Positions 8,488-16,423 of a stretch of DNA of 22,045 nucleotides are shown here, in pieces. This DNA comes from Oscillospiraceae bacterium (GTDB taxonomy: Bacteria; Bacillota; Clostridia; Oscillospirales; Oscillospiraceae). The notes beneath the pieces are model-generated. The model saw nothing but the letters and a program-made list of their open reading frames with translations. It was not told where the DNA came from and made no database searches. The position numbers and the translations under genes are program-made. The stretch's first letter is position 1. Each line of letters begins with the position of its first letter. The stretch is taken from positions 1-22,045 of the forward strand of contig JAHHSJ010000031.1 of assembly GCA_020025295.1 (NCBI GenBank). Reading direction: 5' to 3'.

Positions 8488-8807
8488 GTGACGAAGGCAA
8501 CTAGGAAGGTACGCCCCTGCACACTTTGGAGGGTTCCCGTCTACTGCATGACCGCAGGACTGGTAACTTTCTTTCTGACGCTCCACTTCGGCGCACTCTT
8601 TTTCACCCGTCAGGAACTTGCCTCCGACGGCAGTGCCACGATTGGTCTGGACCCAATTCGGGCCGCAATTTTTCACGCGTGCTGTTCCTTCCGAGCGCAC
8701 AACTGCAATCCAGTCTGGTGCTGGACACGGTGCGGTCCGACTCCGAGGACAAAGTGCAACCAATTTATTCCAACATCAATCTTCCCAAAAAGGAAACGAG
8801 GCCGTGA
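8488..8807 (+). pseudogene. Small membrane protein gene with an apparent frameshift
   Basis: From a GTG (8488) the reading frame encodes a basic N-terminus and one hydrophobic span (about residues 16-40, VPVYCMTAGLVTFFL and following). It then loses coding character. A second frame, open until TGA at 8805-8807, shows good codon use (LFLPSAQLQSSLVLDTVRSD). The two join exactly if one base is added to the T run at 8669-8673, which gives a continuous 106-aa protein ending just at the terminator. This suggests a single-base deletion, transcript slippage or a sequencing error. The GTG start has only a weak, close AAGAGG. I do not recognise the family. Confidence 0.45.
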
Positions 8808-8828
8808 AAACCGGCCTCGTTTCCTTTT
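8788..8828 (+). terminator. Strong terminator after the frameshifted gene
   Basis: A 17-bp stem pairs 8788-8804 with 8812-8828 and ends in CCTTTT. The stop codon of the broken small gene sits in the loop. Confidence 0.85.
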
Positions 8829-8840
8829 ATCCATGTGCAA

Positions 8841-8870
8841 AAAAGACAGGCGGAGTTGCTCCGCCTGTCT
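8841..8870 (-). terminator. Terminator of the AIM24-family gene
   Basis: AGACAGGCGGAG (8844-8855) pairs perfectly with CTCCGCCTGTCT (8859-8870). Read on the minus strand it is followed by a run of Ts, 15 bases after the stop of the minus-strand gene. Confidence 0.85.
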
Positions 8871-8884
8871 GCTGCTATTGACAC

Positions 8885-9679
8885 TCAGGTTCCGGATTTG
8901 GGAATCGAAATACCGAAATTGCGCATGACCGGTGCAACCAGCACACGACCCGTGCCACGATAGACATTCACCAGACCCTCGCCAGACGCTGCGGAGCCAA
9001 CCAGCGTATTGGTGGTACGCTCCACGGTGAAGTTCAGGGACTCCGACCATGCGATAGCCATATTGCCATCGATCTTCAGCACATCATTTTCCAAATCCAC
9101 CACAATCAGTTCGTCCGCAGGAACCGGGCTTTCCAATACGGCAACGCCCGTTCCGCTCAATGCGCTGTTGAAGAAGCCTTCTCCACCCAGTACTGCGGAG
9201 GACATACTCTTTCTGCTGCTGACCCGCATTTCCACAGTATCCTCACAGGCGAGGAACAATCCGTCCTCGATCACCATGCCGCCATTCCAGTTGCTCAGAT
9301 CCTCGAACAGAATATAGCGATAGGTAGGCTCCAGAACCAGTACACCGTTGCCCACATAGCGAGGCTTGATGGCGGTTTCGCCGGTCACCTTGCTGCCGAT
9401 GAACTTCTTCATCAGATCGCCGGCACCCTTCACATTGGTGACTGCGTTGACCTGACCAACCATCATCTGCATGGCACCGGCCTGCAAAATGACTCCGCCG
9501 CCGTCCAGCTGAGCGATGACCTGACGCTTCTTCACATTCATCTGTGCAGCAAAATAGGCACTGGCCGCACTTTCCGGGGTGACAGAAATATCACGGTCGT
9601 ACTCCAGCACAGAAAAGCATCCGGCATGGTCTACAATGCGATGCACATTCGTTTCCTGAAACAGATTGGTTCGGATCAT
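8885..9679 (-). CDS. AIM24-family (TIGR00266-like) protein
   Basis: This 264-aa all-beta protein is of the AIM24/DUF124 family, which is named for a yeast mitochondrial protein; its bacterial function is unclear. Family signs are the repeated Gly-rich strands (QLDGGGVILQAGAMQMM, GGEGFFNSALSGTGVAVLE) and the GLVNVYRGTGRVLVAP end. The frame is open further upstream, but the start is placed at 9679 because GGAGG lies eight bases before this ATG and a good promoter lies beyond it. There is no signal peptide or membrane span. The gene is monocistronic, with a 100-nt leader that carries an inverted repeat. Confidence 0.88.
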   Translation of the reverse strand: MIRTNLFQETNVHRIVDHAGCFSVLEYDRDISVTPESAASAYFAAQMNVKKRQVIAQLDGGGVILQAGAMQMMVGQVNAVTNVKGAGDLMKKFIGSKVTGETAIKPRYVGNGVLVLEPTYRYILFEDLSNWNGGMVIEDGLFLACEDTVEMRVSSRKSMSSAVLGGEGFFNSALSGTGVAVLESPVPADELIVVDLENDVLKIDGNMAIAWSESLNFTVERTTNTLVGSAASGEGLVNVYRGTGRVLVAPVMRNFGISIPKSGT

Positions 9680-9756
9680 AAGAAAAACCTCCCTCATAAA
9701 TTGAGCTGCTATCACTTCAAAGCGCAGGGCTCCGTGGCAGCAATGATTCCGTTTTG

Positions 9757-9785
9757 TGACCTGAGACGCCTGTTCGCTCAGGTCA
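9757..9785. repeat. Inverted repeat in the leader of the AIM24 gene
   Basis: TGACCTGAG (9757-9765) and CTCAGGTCA (9777-9785) are perfect 9-bp inverted arms around 11 bases, immediately downstream of the minus-strand -10. It can act as an operator in DNA or as a 5' mRNA hairpin. Confidence 0.65.
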
Positions 9786-9795
9786 GGTTGGTATG

Positions 9796-9824
9796 AGTAT
9801 AGCATGCGTTTTTCTGCTTCACAA
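9796..9824 (-). promoter_or_regulatory. Sigma-A promoter of the AIM24 gene
   Basis: On the minus strand TTGTGA (9819-9824) and TATACT (9796-9801) are spaced by 17 bp. Confidence 0.75.
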
Positions 9825-9884
9825 CTCCCCCAAATCATTAAATTTATTTAAGGATTTCTTTCGCTTTTTCCCTTCCCTCCTCCG

Positions 9885-9925
9885 GGAAAGATTTTCCCTT
9901 TGAGAGTAAAAAACATGGTATAATG
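9885..9925 (+). promoter_or_regulatory. Extended -10 promoter of sbcDC with an upstream palindrome
   Basis: A perfect TATAAT (9920-9925) is preceded by TGG, the extended -10 form. TTGAGA at 9901 is only 13 bp away, so it is not a normal -35. The perfect palindrome GGGAAA-GAT-TTTCCC (9885-9899) sits just upstream of where a -35 would be and may be a regulator site. Confidence 0.6.
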
Positions 9926-9974
9926 GACAAAAGAAATCCGATGTACAGGCAAACTGTGCAGAAAGGAGCGTTTG

Positions 9975-11126
9975 ATGAAGCTATTTCACCTGTCCGATCT
10001 CCACATCGGCATGAAACTATATAACCGGGATCTCCGGGAGGATCAGATCTATGTGTTCCGGCAGATCTGCGATGCAGCCAGACGAGAACAGCCGGACGCC
10101 ATCCTCATTGCAGGCGACATTTACGACAAGGCTCTGCCCTCTGCCGAGGCGGTGGCCCTCTTTGACCAGTTTACCGGCGAGCTTGCCGCTGCCGCTCCCC
10201 ACGCCAAGCTGATGATGATTAGCGGCAACCACGACAGCGCTCCACGGATCAATGTCTTTCGCAAAATCTTACAGCGGCAGAATCTATACATGATCGGCAC
10301 ACCGCCCCAGAACCCGGAGGAGCACATTGAGGTAGTCACTTTGGAGGACGAATTCGGCCCGGTCCATTTCTACCTGCTCCCCTTTGTAAAGCCCTCCATG
10401 GTAAAGGCCATTGTGGGCACCGACGCAAACGGAGTCAATCTCTCCTACAACGAAACCCTTCACCAGCTGATCGACCAGGAAGAAATCAATCCAAAGGAGC
10501 GGAATGTGCTGGTCAGTCATCAGTTTTATCTGCCGGTGGGTTCCGACGCCGGACAGGTGGAACGAATGGACAACGAGTTCCGCACTGTGGGCAACATCGA
10601 CGAAGTCAAGGCCGACCTTTTGGAACGGTTTGACTATGCCGCTCTGGGTCACATCCACAAGCCCATGAAGGTGGGCAGCGAGGTATTCCGCTACTGCGGC
10701 ACCCCCATGCCCTATTCCGTCAGCGAGGCCAATCAGCAAAAGGGCATAATCATGGTGGAACTGGGCGCAAAGGGTACGGTGAACACCTCCGTGCTGCCCC
10801 TGACGCCGCTCCATCCGGTGCGTGTCATTACCGGCACGCTGGAGGAGGTCCTCACGCAGGGCTGCGAGGACTATGTATCCATTCTCCTCACCGACACGGC
10901 AGACCCCAATCTGACCGATATGCAGGATCGGATTCGTGCCGCCTTCCCCAACCATCTGGAAATTCGTCGGCAGAATCTGCGCACTGCGGACTACTCTGTG
11001 TCGGTCACGAAGGCTGACCATATGGACCCCTTTGACCTCTGCAACGCCTTCCTCAAGGACTTGGACGAGGAAGAGCAGGCACTGCTTCAGGATGTCATCA
11101 ACACCGTTTTGGAGGTGCAGTCATGA
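9975..11126 (+). CDS. sbcD: DNA repair exonuclease SbcD (Mre11-like)
   Basis: This 383-aa nuclease subunit of SbcCD opens DNA hairpins and processes double-strand ends, using two metal ions. Metallophosphoesterase motifs appear in order: D8 and H10 in SDLHIG, GDIYD (about 47-51), GNHD (about 84-87), the HQF motif and GHIHKP. The C-terminal capping domain is present. The ATG at 9975 is preferred over the in-frame TTG just before it, because AAAGGAG then has a six-base spacing. The stop overlaps the sbcC start by four bases (ATGA), so the two are translationally coupled. Confidence 0.95.
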   Translation: MKLFHLSDLHIGMKLYNRDLREDQIYVFRQICDAARREQPDAILIAGDIYDKALPSAEAVALFDQFTGELAAAAPHAKLMMISGNHDSAPRINVFRKILQRQNLYMIGTPPQNPEEHIEVVTLEDEFGPVHFYLLPFVKPSMVKAIVGTDANGVNLSYNETLHQLIDQEEINPKERNVLVSHQFYLPVGSDAGQVERMDNEFRTVGNIDEVKADLLERFDYAALGHIHKPMKVGSEVFRYCGTPMPYSVSEANQQKGIIMVELGAKGTVNTSVLPLTPLHPVRVITGTLEEVLTQGCEDYVSILLTDTADPNLTDMQDRIRAAFPNHLEIRRQNLRTADYSVSVTKADHMDPFDLCNAFLKDLDEEEQALLQDVINTVLEVQS

Positions 11127-14100
11127 AACCGATTCAACTGAGCTTACAGGCCTTTGGCTCTTACGGTGAGAAAACCGTCATCGACTTCACCTCCCCAAAG
11201 CAAAACCTGTTTCTCATCACCGGCGACACCGGTTCCGGCAAAACTACCATCTTTGACGCCATTGTCTACGCTCTGTACGGCGAAACCGGCTCTTCTTCCA
11301 ACAAGAAGAACGGTGCGGAGCTGCAAAGCCAATTCGTGGACTACGGCATCACCCCCTATGTGGAACTGACCTTCACCGAAACGGTGGGCGGAGTGGAACA
11401 GTCCTACACAGTACACCGGGTACCCCGACACATCCGCAAGGCCAAGCGTGGCTCCGGCATCACTGAGGAAAAGGAATCCGTCTCGCTCATCCTGCCGGAC
11501 GGCACGGAATATGCCCAGCACAAGAAGGAAACCGACGCCAAACTGGAAGAAATCGTCGGGCTGACGAAAAATCAGTTCATGCAGGTTGCCATGATCGCTC
11601 AGGGCGAATTTATGGAACTGCTTCGGGCTGATTCCGGCAAGAAAAAAGAGATTTTCCGGCGGCTGTTCAACACGGAGCTATATGAGCGCATCGTGCAGGA
11701 ACTGGATCAGCGGTGCAAGGCCAAACGAACGGAAATTGCCAAAATCCGCACCGTTTGTCAGACCGAAGCCGCTCACATTTCCGTCCCCGAGGACGATCCG
11801 TTCTTCGATCAGCTGACCGCACGGAAGCAACTGGTTTGCGGCTCGGACAAGCTGAACATCACCGACATGGAGCAGCTGATGGTACAGCTGGAGGCCCTTT
11901 GTCAGCGGCTGTCCCTGCGCCGGGACACTGCAAAGCAGGCTTCGGACGACGCCGCAAAGGCCAGAGATGCCGCTCTTGCCGCAAGCAACCAAGGCAAAGC
12001 ACTCTCCGCCTCCTTTGAGCAATTGGAGCAGGCCAAGCAGACCCTGACGGAGTGTGCGGCCGAAGCGGATGAAATCAAACAGACGGAGCAGCAGATGAGG
12101 GACATTTCCGCCGCTTACGAAGTGGATTCGCTCTACCGCCGCTGGCAGGACGCCAAGCGTCTTGCCGACAGCACTGCACAGGCACTTACCGCCCAACAGG
12201 AGCGGCTCCCCGCTCTGACAAAGGCCGCAGAACAGGCTGCAACCGAGGAACAGGCCGCAGAGCACGCACAGCAGGACTGCGCAGAAGCGTTTACCAAGGT
12301 TTCCGAGCGAGCCAACAAAGCGCTGGAGCTATTCCGTCAGATGGAACAGACGGAGCAGGAGCTGCGCTCCCTTGCCAAGGAACGAGATGCCGCAATGCAG
12401 GCCGCTGAGTGTGCAGCGAAGGCGCTGGGTGACTTTGACGCTCAGGTCACTCAGTGGCAGACCGAGGCGGAACAGCGAAGCGATGCCGAGGTACAGCTGG
12501 CTCAATGGGACGCACAGCAGCAGGAAGTGGAAACCCTTCGGAGTGAAATCATCGCCGTGAAGCAGCTGGAGCAGGATGTGAGCCATCAGCACGCCAAGGC
12601 GGAGCAAGCTGCCGAGGCATATCAGGATGCCCGGGAGCGGTTCAAAGCGGCAAATCAGGAATTTGAGGCTTTGCAAACTGCATTCTTTGACGCTCAGGCC
12701 GGATTGATTGCCCGGGAAAAGCTGAAACCCGGTAAACCTTGCCCGGTCTGCGGTTCTACGGACCATCCCCACCCCTGTATGCTTTCCGAGAATCATCAGC
12801 ACCTGACCCGGGAGATGCTGGACGAAAAATCCGCCGCTCTGGAGCAGCTGCGCCAGAAGCAAGAGCAGACCTCCAACGCATCCGGCTCCGCTTCGGAATT
12901 GTGGAATGAAAAGAAAGCCCAATTCCGGGACACCATGAAAAAGTTGCTTGCCCGTGCCGCCAAGAGTCTCCCTTCCCTTTCAGAAGATGCAGATGCTGCC
13001 GATTTGGATGCGGCAATAGCACTTCGAAGCAAGCAGCTTCAGGAAAAAGGCCGGGTACTTCGGAACACGGTAAAAGAACTGAATGAACTACGAAAAAACC
13101 TCTCCGCCGCTGCCGAAACCAGACAGGCGCTCAGCCAAACCGCAGAAAGTGAAGCGAGCCGGGTTCAGGCCGCGGAGTCCGCTCAAACCGTTGCCAAAAC
13201 CAAGCTGGAGGGCTTACGCCAGCAGAAGGATTACGCCACCCGAGAGGAGGCCATGGACGCTCTGGCTTCGGCGAAAGCGAGCAAGGCCGGTGCCGATGCC
13301 GCCTTCCAGACGGCCCGTCAGCGAGCTGCTCTTGCGAAAGAGGAAAAGGCAGCCGCAGAAACGCTGGTGAACAAGTACCAAAGCGATCTGCCCGGTCAGG
13401 CGGCAGACGCAGAGGTGCGGCAGGCCGCTTATCAGTCCATTCTGGCGGAAAAAGCGCTCTCTCAGGAGCAGTGGATGGAAACCACTAAGGCGCACAAAAA
13501 AGAAGAAATCGAGCTTTTGCAGGGCAGGCTCAATGCCCATATGCAGAAGGAAGCCTCCGCCCGGGGCGCTCTGGAAACCGCCGCAAAGGCAGTTGGCGAG
13601 CAGCAAAAACCGAATCTGGAACAGCTGGAGCAATTGCTTGCAGAATCGGACGAGGTGTGCCGCCAAACGCAGGCGGCTTTGGAGCGCATCAATCAATTCT
13701 ATGCTGACGACCTCAGAGCTTTCCAGACTCTAACGCCGGTCATGGAGGAACGGGTCAGCGTCATCAAGGAACAGGCCAAACTCGAGCAGCTTTATCAGCG
13801 CCTTGCCGGCAAGGTCACGGGAGCTCGCATGGACATTGAAACCTATGTTCAGCGCTACTATCTCCAGCGCATCCTGCACGCAGCCAATGCCCGTTTTCAG
13901 GATATGTCTGCCGGTGAGTTTGCCCTCCGCATGGTGGAGGAATCGCAAGCCGGCGACGGCAAAAACCGTGGTTTGGACCTGATGGTATACTCCACCGTCA
14001 CCGGAAAAGAACGGGAGGTTCGCACGCTCTCCGGCGGCGAATCCTTTATGGCTGCCTTGTCCCTTGCTCTGGGCATGGCAGATCAGATTCAGGAGAATTC

Positions 14101-14320
14101 CGCCGCCATCCATCTGGACATGATGTTCATTGACGAAGGCTTTGGCTCTCTGGACGATCAGGCAAGAAATCAGGCCGTCCGTGTCTTACAGGAAATGGCC
14201 AGCGGCTCCAAGCTGATTGGCATTATCTCTCATGTTACGGAGCTGAAACACGAAATCGACGATCAGCTTGTGGTCAAAAAGGACGAAACCGGAAGCCACA
14301 CCCACTGGGTACTCAGCTGA
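11123..14320 (+). CDS. sbcC: DNA repair ATPase SbcC (Rad50-like)
   Basis: This 1065-aa SMC-type ATPase is the partner of SbcD in the hairpin and DNA-end processing complex. The Walker A motif GDTGSGKTT (34-42) opens the split ABC domain. Long coiled-coil arms rich in Glu, Gln and Ala run from about 180 to 940. The zinc hook CPVC (C540, C543) lies at the apex, where two SbcC molecules join. The signature LSGGES (969-974), Walker B with D1004-E1005 (MFIDEG) and the D-loop SLDD close the ATPase. All motifs are intact. No terminator follows directly, and the DUF4186 gene begins 83 bases later, so co-transcription is likely. Confidence 0.95.
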   Translation: MKPIQLSLQAFGSYGEKTVIDFTSPKQNLFLITGDTGSGKTTIFDAIVYALYGETGSSSNKKNGAELQSQFVDYGITPYVELTFTETVGGVEQSYTVHRVPRHIRKAKRGSGITEEKESVSLILPDGTEYAQHKKETDAKLEEIVGLTKNQFMQVAMIAQGEFMELLRADSGKKKEIFRRLFNTELYERIVQELDQRCKAKRTEIAKIRTVCQTEAAHISVPEDDPFFDQLTARKQLVCGSDKLNITDMEQLMVQLEALCQRLSLRRDTAKQASDDAAKARDAALAASNQGKALSASFEQLEQAKQTLTECAAEADEIKQTEQQMRDISAAYEVDSLYRRWQDAKRLADSTAQALTAQQERLPALTKAAEQAATEEQAAEHAQQDCAEAFTKVSERANKALELFRQMEQTEQELRSLAKERDAAMQAAECAAKALGDFDAQVTQWQTEAEQRSDAEVQLAQWDAQQQEVETLRSEIIAVKQLEQDVSHQHAKAEQAAEAYQDARERFKAANQEFEALQTAFFDAQAGLIAREKLKPGKPCPVCGSTDHPHPCMLSENHQHLTREMLDEKSAALEQLRQKQEQTSNASGSASELWNEKKAQFRDTMKKLLARAAKSLPSLSEDADAADLDAAIALRSKQLQEKGRVLRNTVKELNELRKNLSAAAETRQALSQTAESEASRVQAAESAQTVAKTKLEGLRQQKDYATREEAMDALASAKASKAGADAAFQTARQRAALAKEEKAAAETLVNKYQSDLPGQAADAEVRQAAYQSILAEKALSQEQWMETTKAHKKEEIELLQGRLNAHMQKEASARGALETAAKAVGEQQKPNLEQLEQLLAESDEVCRQTQAALERINQFYADDLRAFQTLTPVMEERVSVIKEQAKLEQLYQRLAGKVTGARMDIETYVQRYYLQRILHAANARFQDMSAGEFALRMVEESQAGDGKNRGLDLMVYSTVTGKEREVRTLSGGESFMAALSLALGMADQIQENSAAIHLDMMFIDEGFGSLDDQARNQAVRVLQEMASGSKLIGIISHVTELKHEIDDQLVVKKDETGSHTHWVLS

Positions 14321-14403
14321 TACGCCGCTTCGGTTTTGGGTTGTATCTCTGATTGTTACCATAGACGAAAGTTTTCCACACCATGTGGAGAAAGGGGTTC
14401 AGC

Positions 14404-14757
14404 ATGACCGTTCAACAGGCTTTGGAGCGACTGCAAGGCTCCAATTTTCGAGCAAAATTTCACCTAAGCGCCAAGGACAAGGCTTACATTGCCGAAAAAG
14501 GACTCCCTGTCATACGGCAGCACGCAGAGGATTTTGTGCGGACACGCCTTGCCCCGGCAGTCATTCCCAACGACGGAAAGCAGACTCCTATGCGGGGCCA
14601 CCCCGTTTTTGTTGCCCAGCATGCCTGCGCCTGCTGCTGCAGAGGGTGTCTGGAAACTTGGTACCACATTCCCCGGGGTGTTGAACTGACTCAGGAACAG
14701 CAGGACGGCATTGTTCGGCTGTTGATGGCGTGGATCGTTCGAGAGTTGAAGCGCTGA
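14404..14757 (+). CDS. DUF4186 family protein
   Basis: This 117-aa protein matches what I know of DUF4186, a family without known function. Its marks are HAEDFVRTRLAP, the NDGKQTPMRGHPVFVAQHA block and the cysteine stretch ACACCCRGCLE (four closely spaced Cys plus a nearby His), which suggests metal binding. An in-frame ATG lies 21 bases upstream without a ribosome site. The start used here has GAAAGGGG about six bases before it. It follows sbcC in the same direction and ends at a strong bidirectional terminator, so it may be the third gene of the sbcDC unit; a link to repair is inference only. Confidence 0.88.
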   Translation: MTVQQALERLQGSNFRAKFHLSAKDKAYIAEKGLPVIRQHAEDFVRTRLAPAVIPNDGKQTPMRGHPVFVAQHACACCCRGCLETWYHIPRGVELTQEQQDGIVRLLMAWIVRELKR

Positions 14758-14770
14758 TCCTAACTTATAA

Positions 14771-14810
14771 AAAAACGCAAGGCACGACAAAAGTCGTGCC
14801 TTGCGTTTTT
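14771..14810. terminator. Strong bidirectional terminator
   Basis: An 18-bp perfect stem pairs 14771-14788 with 14793-14810 (loop AAAA), with A5 on the left and T5 on the right. It serves the convergent DUF4186 gene and LRR lipoprotein gene. Confidence 0.92.
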
Positions 14811-14832
14811 CTTATGTCGGTTCAGGACCGGT

Positions 14833-15687
14833 TCACTCCGTGTAGTTCTTATGGAATGCACCGTCGAACACAGATTCAAAATTCTGGTCCATCCAGGAAC
14901 CTTCTGTCACATAGATTTCCACGTCATGGTCGCTCTGCACAAACGCCGTGGTATCCCACTTTTCCAGCGTCAGCTCCGGCGGCACGACGACCTTCTCCAC
15001 ACCGCTGTTTGCAAATGCAAAGCCGCCGATTTCGGTCAATCCGGACGGCAGGGTGATTTCCTTGAGCGAAGCGCAATTGTAGAACGCATACTCATCCATT
15101 TTGGTCACTGTATCCGGCAAGGTGATGTCGGTCAGGCTGCTGCACAGGTCAAATGTGTGCGGCTTAATATCAGTCAAAGCCCCTTCTATGACCACTTTTT
15201 TCAGGTTTCCGCAATCCTGAAATGCATATTGGCCCAAGTCAGTCACACCGGCAGGAATGGTGATTTCTTCCAGTGCATCACAGCGCCAGAATTCCATATC
15301 AGAGATTTTCGTGAGTCCACTGGGCAGTTCAACCCGTTCCAGCGTATGGCTGCAGCTCAAACCGCGGTTCAGGTCGAAATCGGCATCACTTTCAAAGGCA
15401 ACAGATTTGACCTGACACTCATCCGCTGCAAACACCGCACCGTTGAATCCGGTACACCGCTTGGGTATGACAATCTCGGTTTGCTTCATGCCGCTTTCCG
15501 TCAGTGCCGAAATCAAATCCCCATCCCATTCAAAGTACTCTTCGGACACGGCTGTGCTGACACCCGGTTCTTCCTTGTCGGGACTGCTGGCAAGATTGGA
15601 GGAAGCTCCTTCTTTCCCGCACCCAGCAAAGGAAACCGCCATAACAAGAGTCAAAACAATAGCAAAAATTCGCAAATGCACTTTCAT
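14833..15687 (-). CDS. Leucine-rich-repeat lipoprotein (BspA-like, LRR_5)
   Basis: This 284-aa protein starts with a lipoprotein signal (hydrophobic 5-20, lipobox SFAGC with C23 as the lipidated residue) and a short Ser/Glu linker. From about residue 70 it carries repeats of the BspA type, roughly 23 residues each, seen as LERVELPSGLTKI, LEEITIPAGVTDLGQYAF, LTDITLPDTVTKMDEYAF and LKEITLPSGLTEIGGFAF. Such proteins are surface-exposed and often bind proteins; the ligand here is unknown. AAGGAGG precedes the ATG. It begins 18 bases after the DUF3592-like gene, so the two form an operon. Confidence 0.88.
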   Translation of the reverse strand: MKVHLRIFAIVLTLVMAVSFAGCGKEGASSNLASSPDKEEPGVSTAVSEEYFEWDGDLISALTESGMKQTEIVIPKRCTGFNGAVFAADECQVKSVAFESDADFDLNRGLSCSHTLERVELPSGLTKISDMEFWRCDALEEITIPAGVTDLGQYAFQDCGNLKKVVIEGALTDIKPHTFDLCSSLTDITLPDTVTKMDEYAFYNCASLKEITLPSGLTEIGGFAFANSGVEKVVVPPELTLEKWDTTAFVQSDHDVEIYVTEGSWMDQNFESVFDGAFHKNYTE

Positions 15688-15705
15688 TGTGAGCCTCCTT
15701 ACCGT

Positions 15706-16164
15706 TTAATGAACAAATTCTCTGACATCATACCCCAAAAGATGGAACACGAGTCCCGCCGCAAGCACAGGGATGATGTAAAGGACAATCATCAGAAGAT
15801 CCGTGATTGGGGGATCATTGGTAAACACTCTTCCCCGTTCATCGTAGTACAGCCAGATCGTGTATCCCGGCTTACAACCGGTGGAAGTAACCTGCTTCGT
15901 ACCGGTCTTTCCGTTGAGGGTATACTCATACTGGGCAACATACCTGCGATTGCAGGTTTTATGATCCGATTTGCTGTCACGATAACGGCATTTCACCTGC
16001 TTTCCCCGGATACACCGGCCCGCTGCCCTTGCCTTTTCCACCCGTTTGTTTCGCCCGGTGAAAATGATTCCCTTTGCCACAAGGAACACTTCAAAGGCGA
16101 AGACCGCAACGCCTGCAAAGGTACCACACCAAATCTCGGGAGGAATGCTTTTGAAGGCATCCAT
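15706..16164 (-). CDS. Two-span membrane protein, DUF3592-like
   Basis: This protein of about 152 aa has one membrane span near the N-terminus (CGTFAGVAVFAFEVFLVAKG) and one near the C-terminus (LLMIVLYIIPVLAAGLVFHL). The soluble part between resembles DUF3592: YVAQYEYTLNGKTGTKQ, then PGYTIWLYYDERG. Four cysteines lie in this part. The start is uncertain: the ATG at 16164 has a poor ribosome site, while an in-frame TTG at 16182 has GGAAAGAG eight bases upstream. The frame runs open into the preceding terminator, so longer starts are unlikely. Function is unknown; it is probably co-transcribed with the LRR lipoprotein. Confidence 0.75.
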   Translation of the reverse strand: MDAFKSIPPEIWCGTFAGVAVFAFEVFLVAKGIIFTGRNKRVEKARAAGRCIRGKQVKCRYRDSKSDHKTCNRRYVAQYEYTLNGKTGTKQVTSTGCKPGYTIWLYYDERGRVFTNDPPITDLLMIVLYIIPVLAAGLVFHLLGYDVREFVH

Positions 16165-16204
16165 GATCGTAAGTTCTTCGTTCAAAGCTGGATTCTCTTT
16201 CCTT

Positions 16205-16333
16205 TTACATGATACATTCTGCCAATCTTTTGACCTTATCGTAAAATTCGTTGAGTCCAACCAGAGCATAACACAAGCGAGCAGAAATAGCGATAGCATT
16301 TTCAAAATTTTCTGCACTACTACAATTTGGCAC
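16205..16333 (-). CDS. Possible 42-aa ORF upstream of the DUF3592-like gene
   Basis: Between the kinase terminator and the DUF3592-like gene the minus strand holds a frame with protein-like composition (NFENAIAISARLCYALVGLN, then EFYDKVKRLAECIM) that stops at 16205. A GTG at 16333 would give 42 residues, with only AGG as a ribosome site. It may be a real small protein or the 3' remnant of a lost gene. I do not recognise it. Confidence 0.25.
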   Translation of the reverse strand: MPNCSSAENFENAIAISARLCYALVGLNEFYDKVKRLAECIM

Positions 16334-16361
16334 AATGGACCTATGACAATAAACAAAAAAT

Positions 16362-16390
16362 GCAGGTGTCGAAGCGGTTCCGACACCTGC
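16362..16390 (-). terminator. Terminator of the two-component operon
   Basis: GCAGGTGTCG (16362-16371) pairs with CGACACCTGC (16381-16390). On the minus strand it is followed by ATTTTTTG, 34 bases after the kinase stop. Confidence 0.85.
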
Positions 16391-16423
16391 GTTTTCTTTT
16401 GTCACCGATGCTCTCAGTGCAGC

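Noticed and set aside
8347..8763. 138-codon minus-strand frame over the frameshifted small gene
   Set aside because: It runs into the end of the exonuclease gene and is full of Cys and Arg; the plus-strand join explains the region better.
14851..16212. 453-codon plus-strand frame across the LRR lipoprotein and DUF3592-like genes
   Set aside because: Both minus-strand genes have signals, spans and repeats; the plus frame has none and crosses their junction.
15706..16386. Longer 226-codon form of the DUF3592-like gene
   Set aside because: The upstream start falls inside the terminator hairpin of the kinase gene, and the extra N-terminus has no ribosome site.
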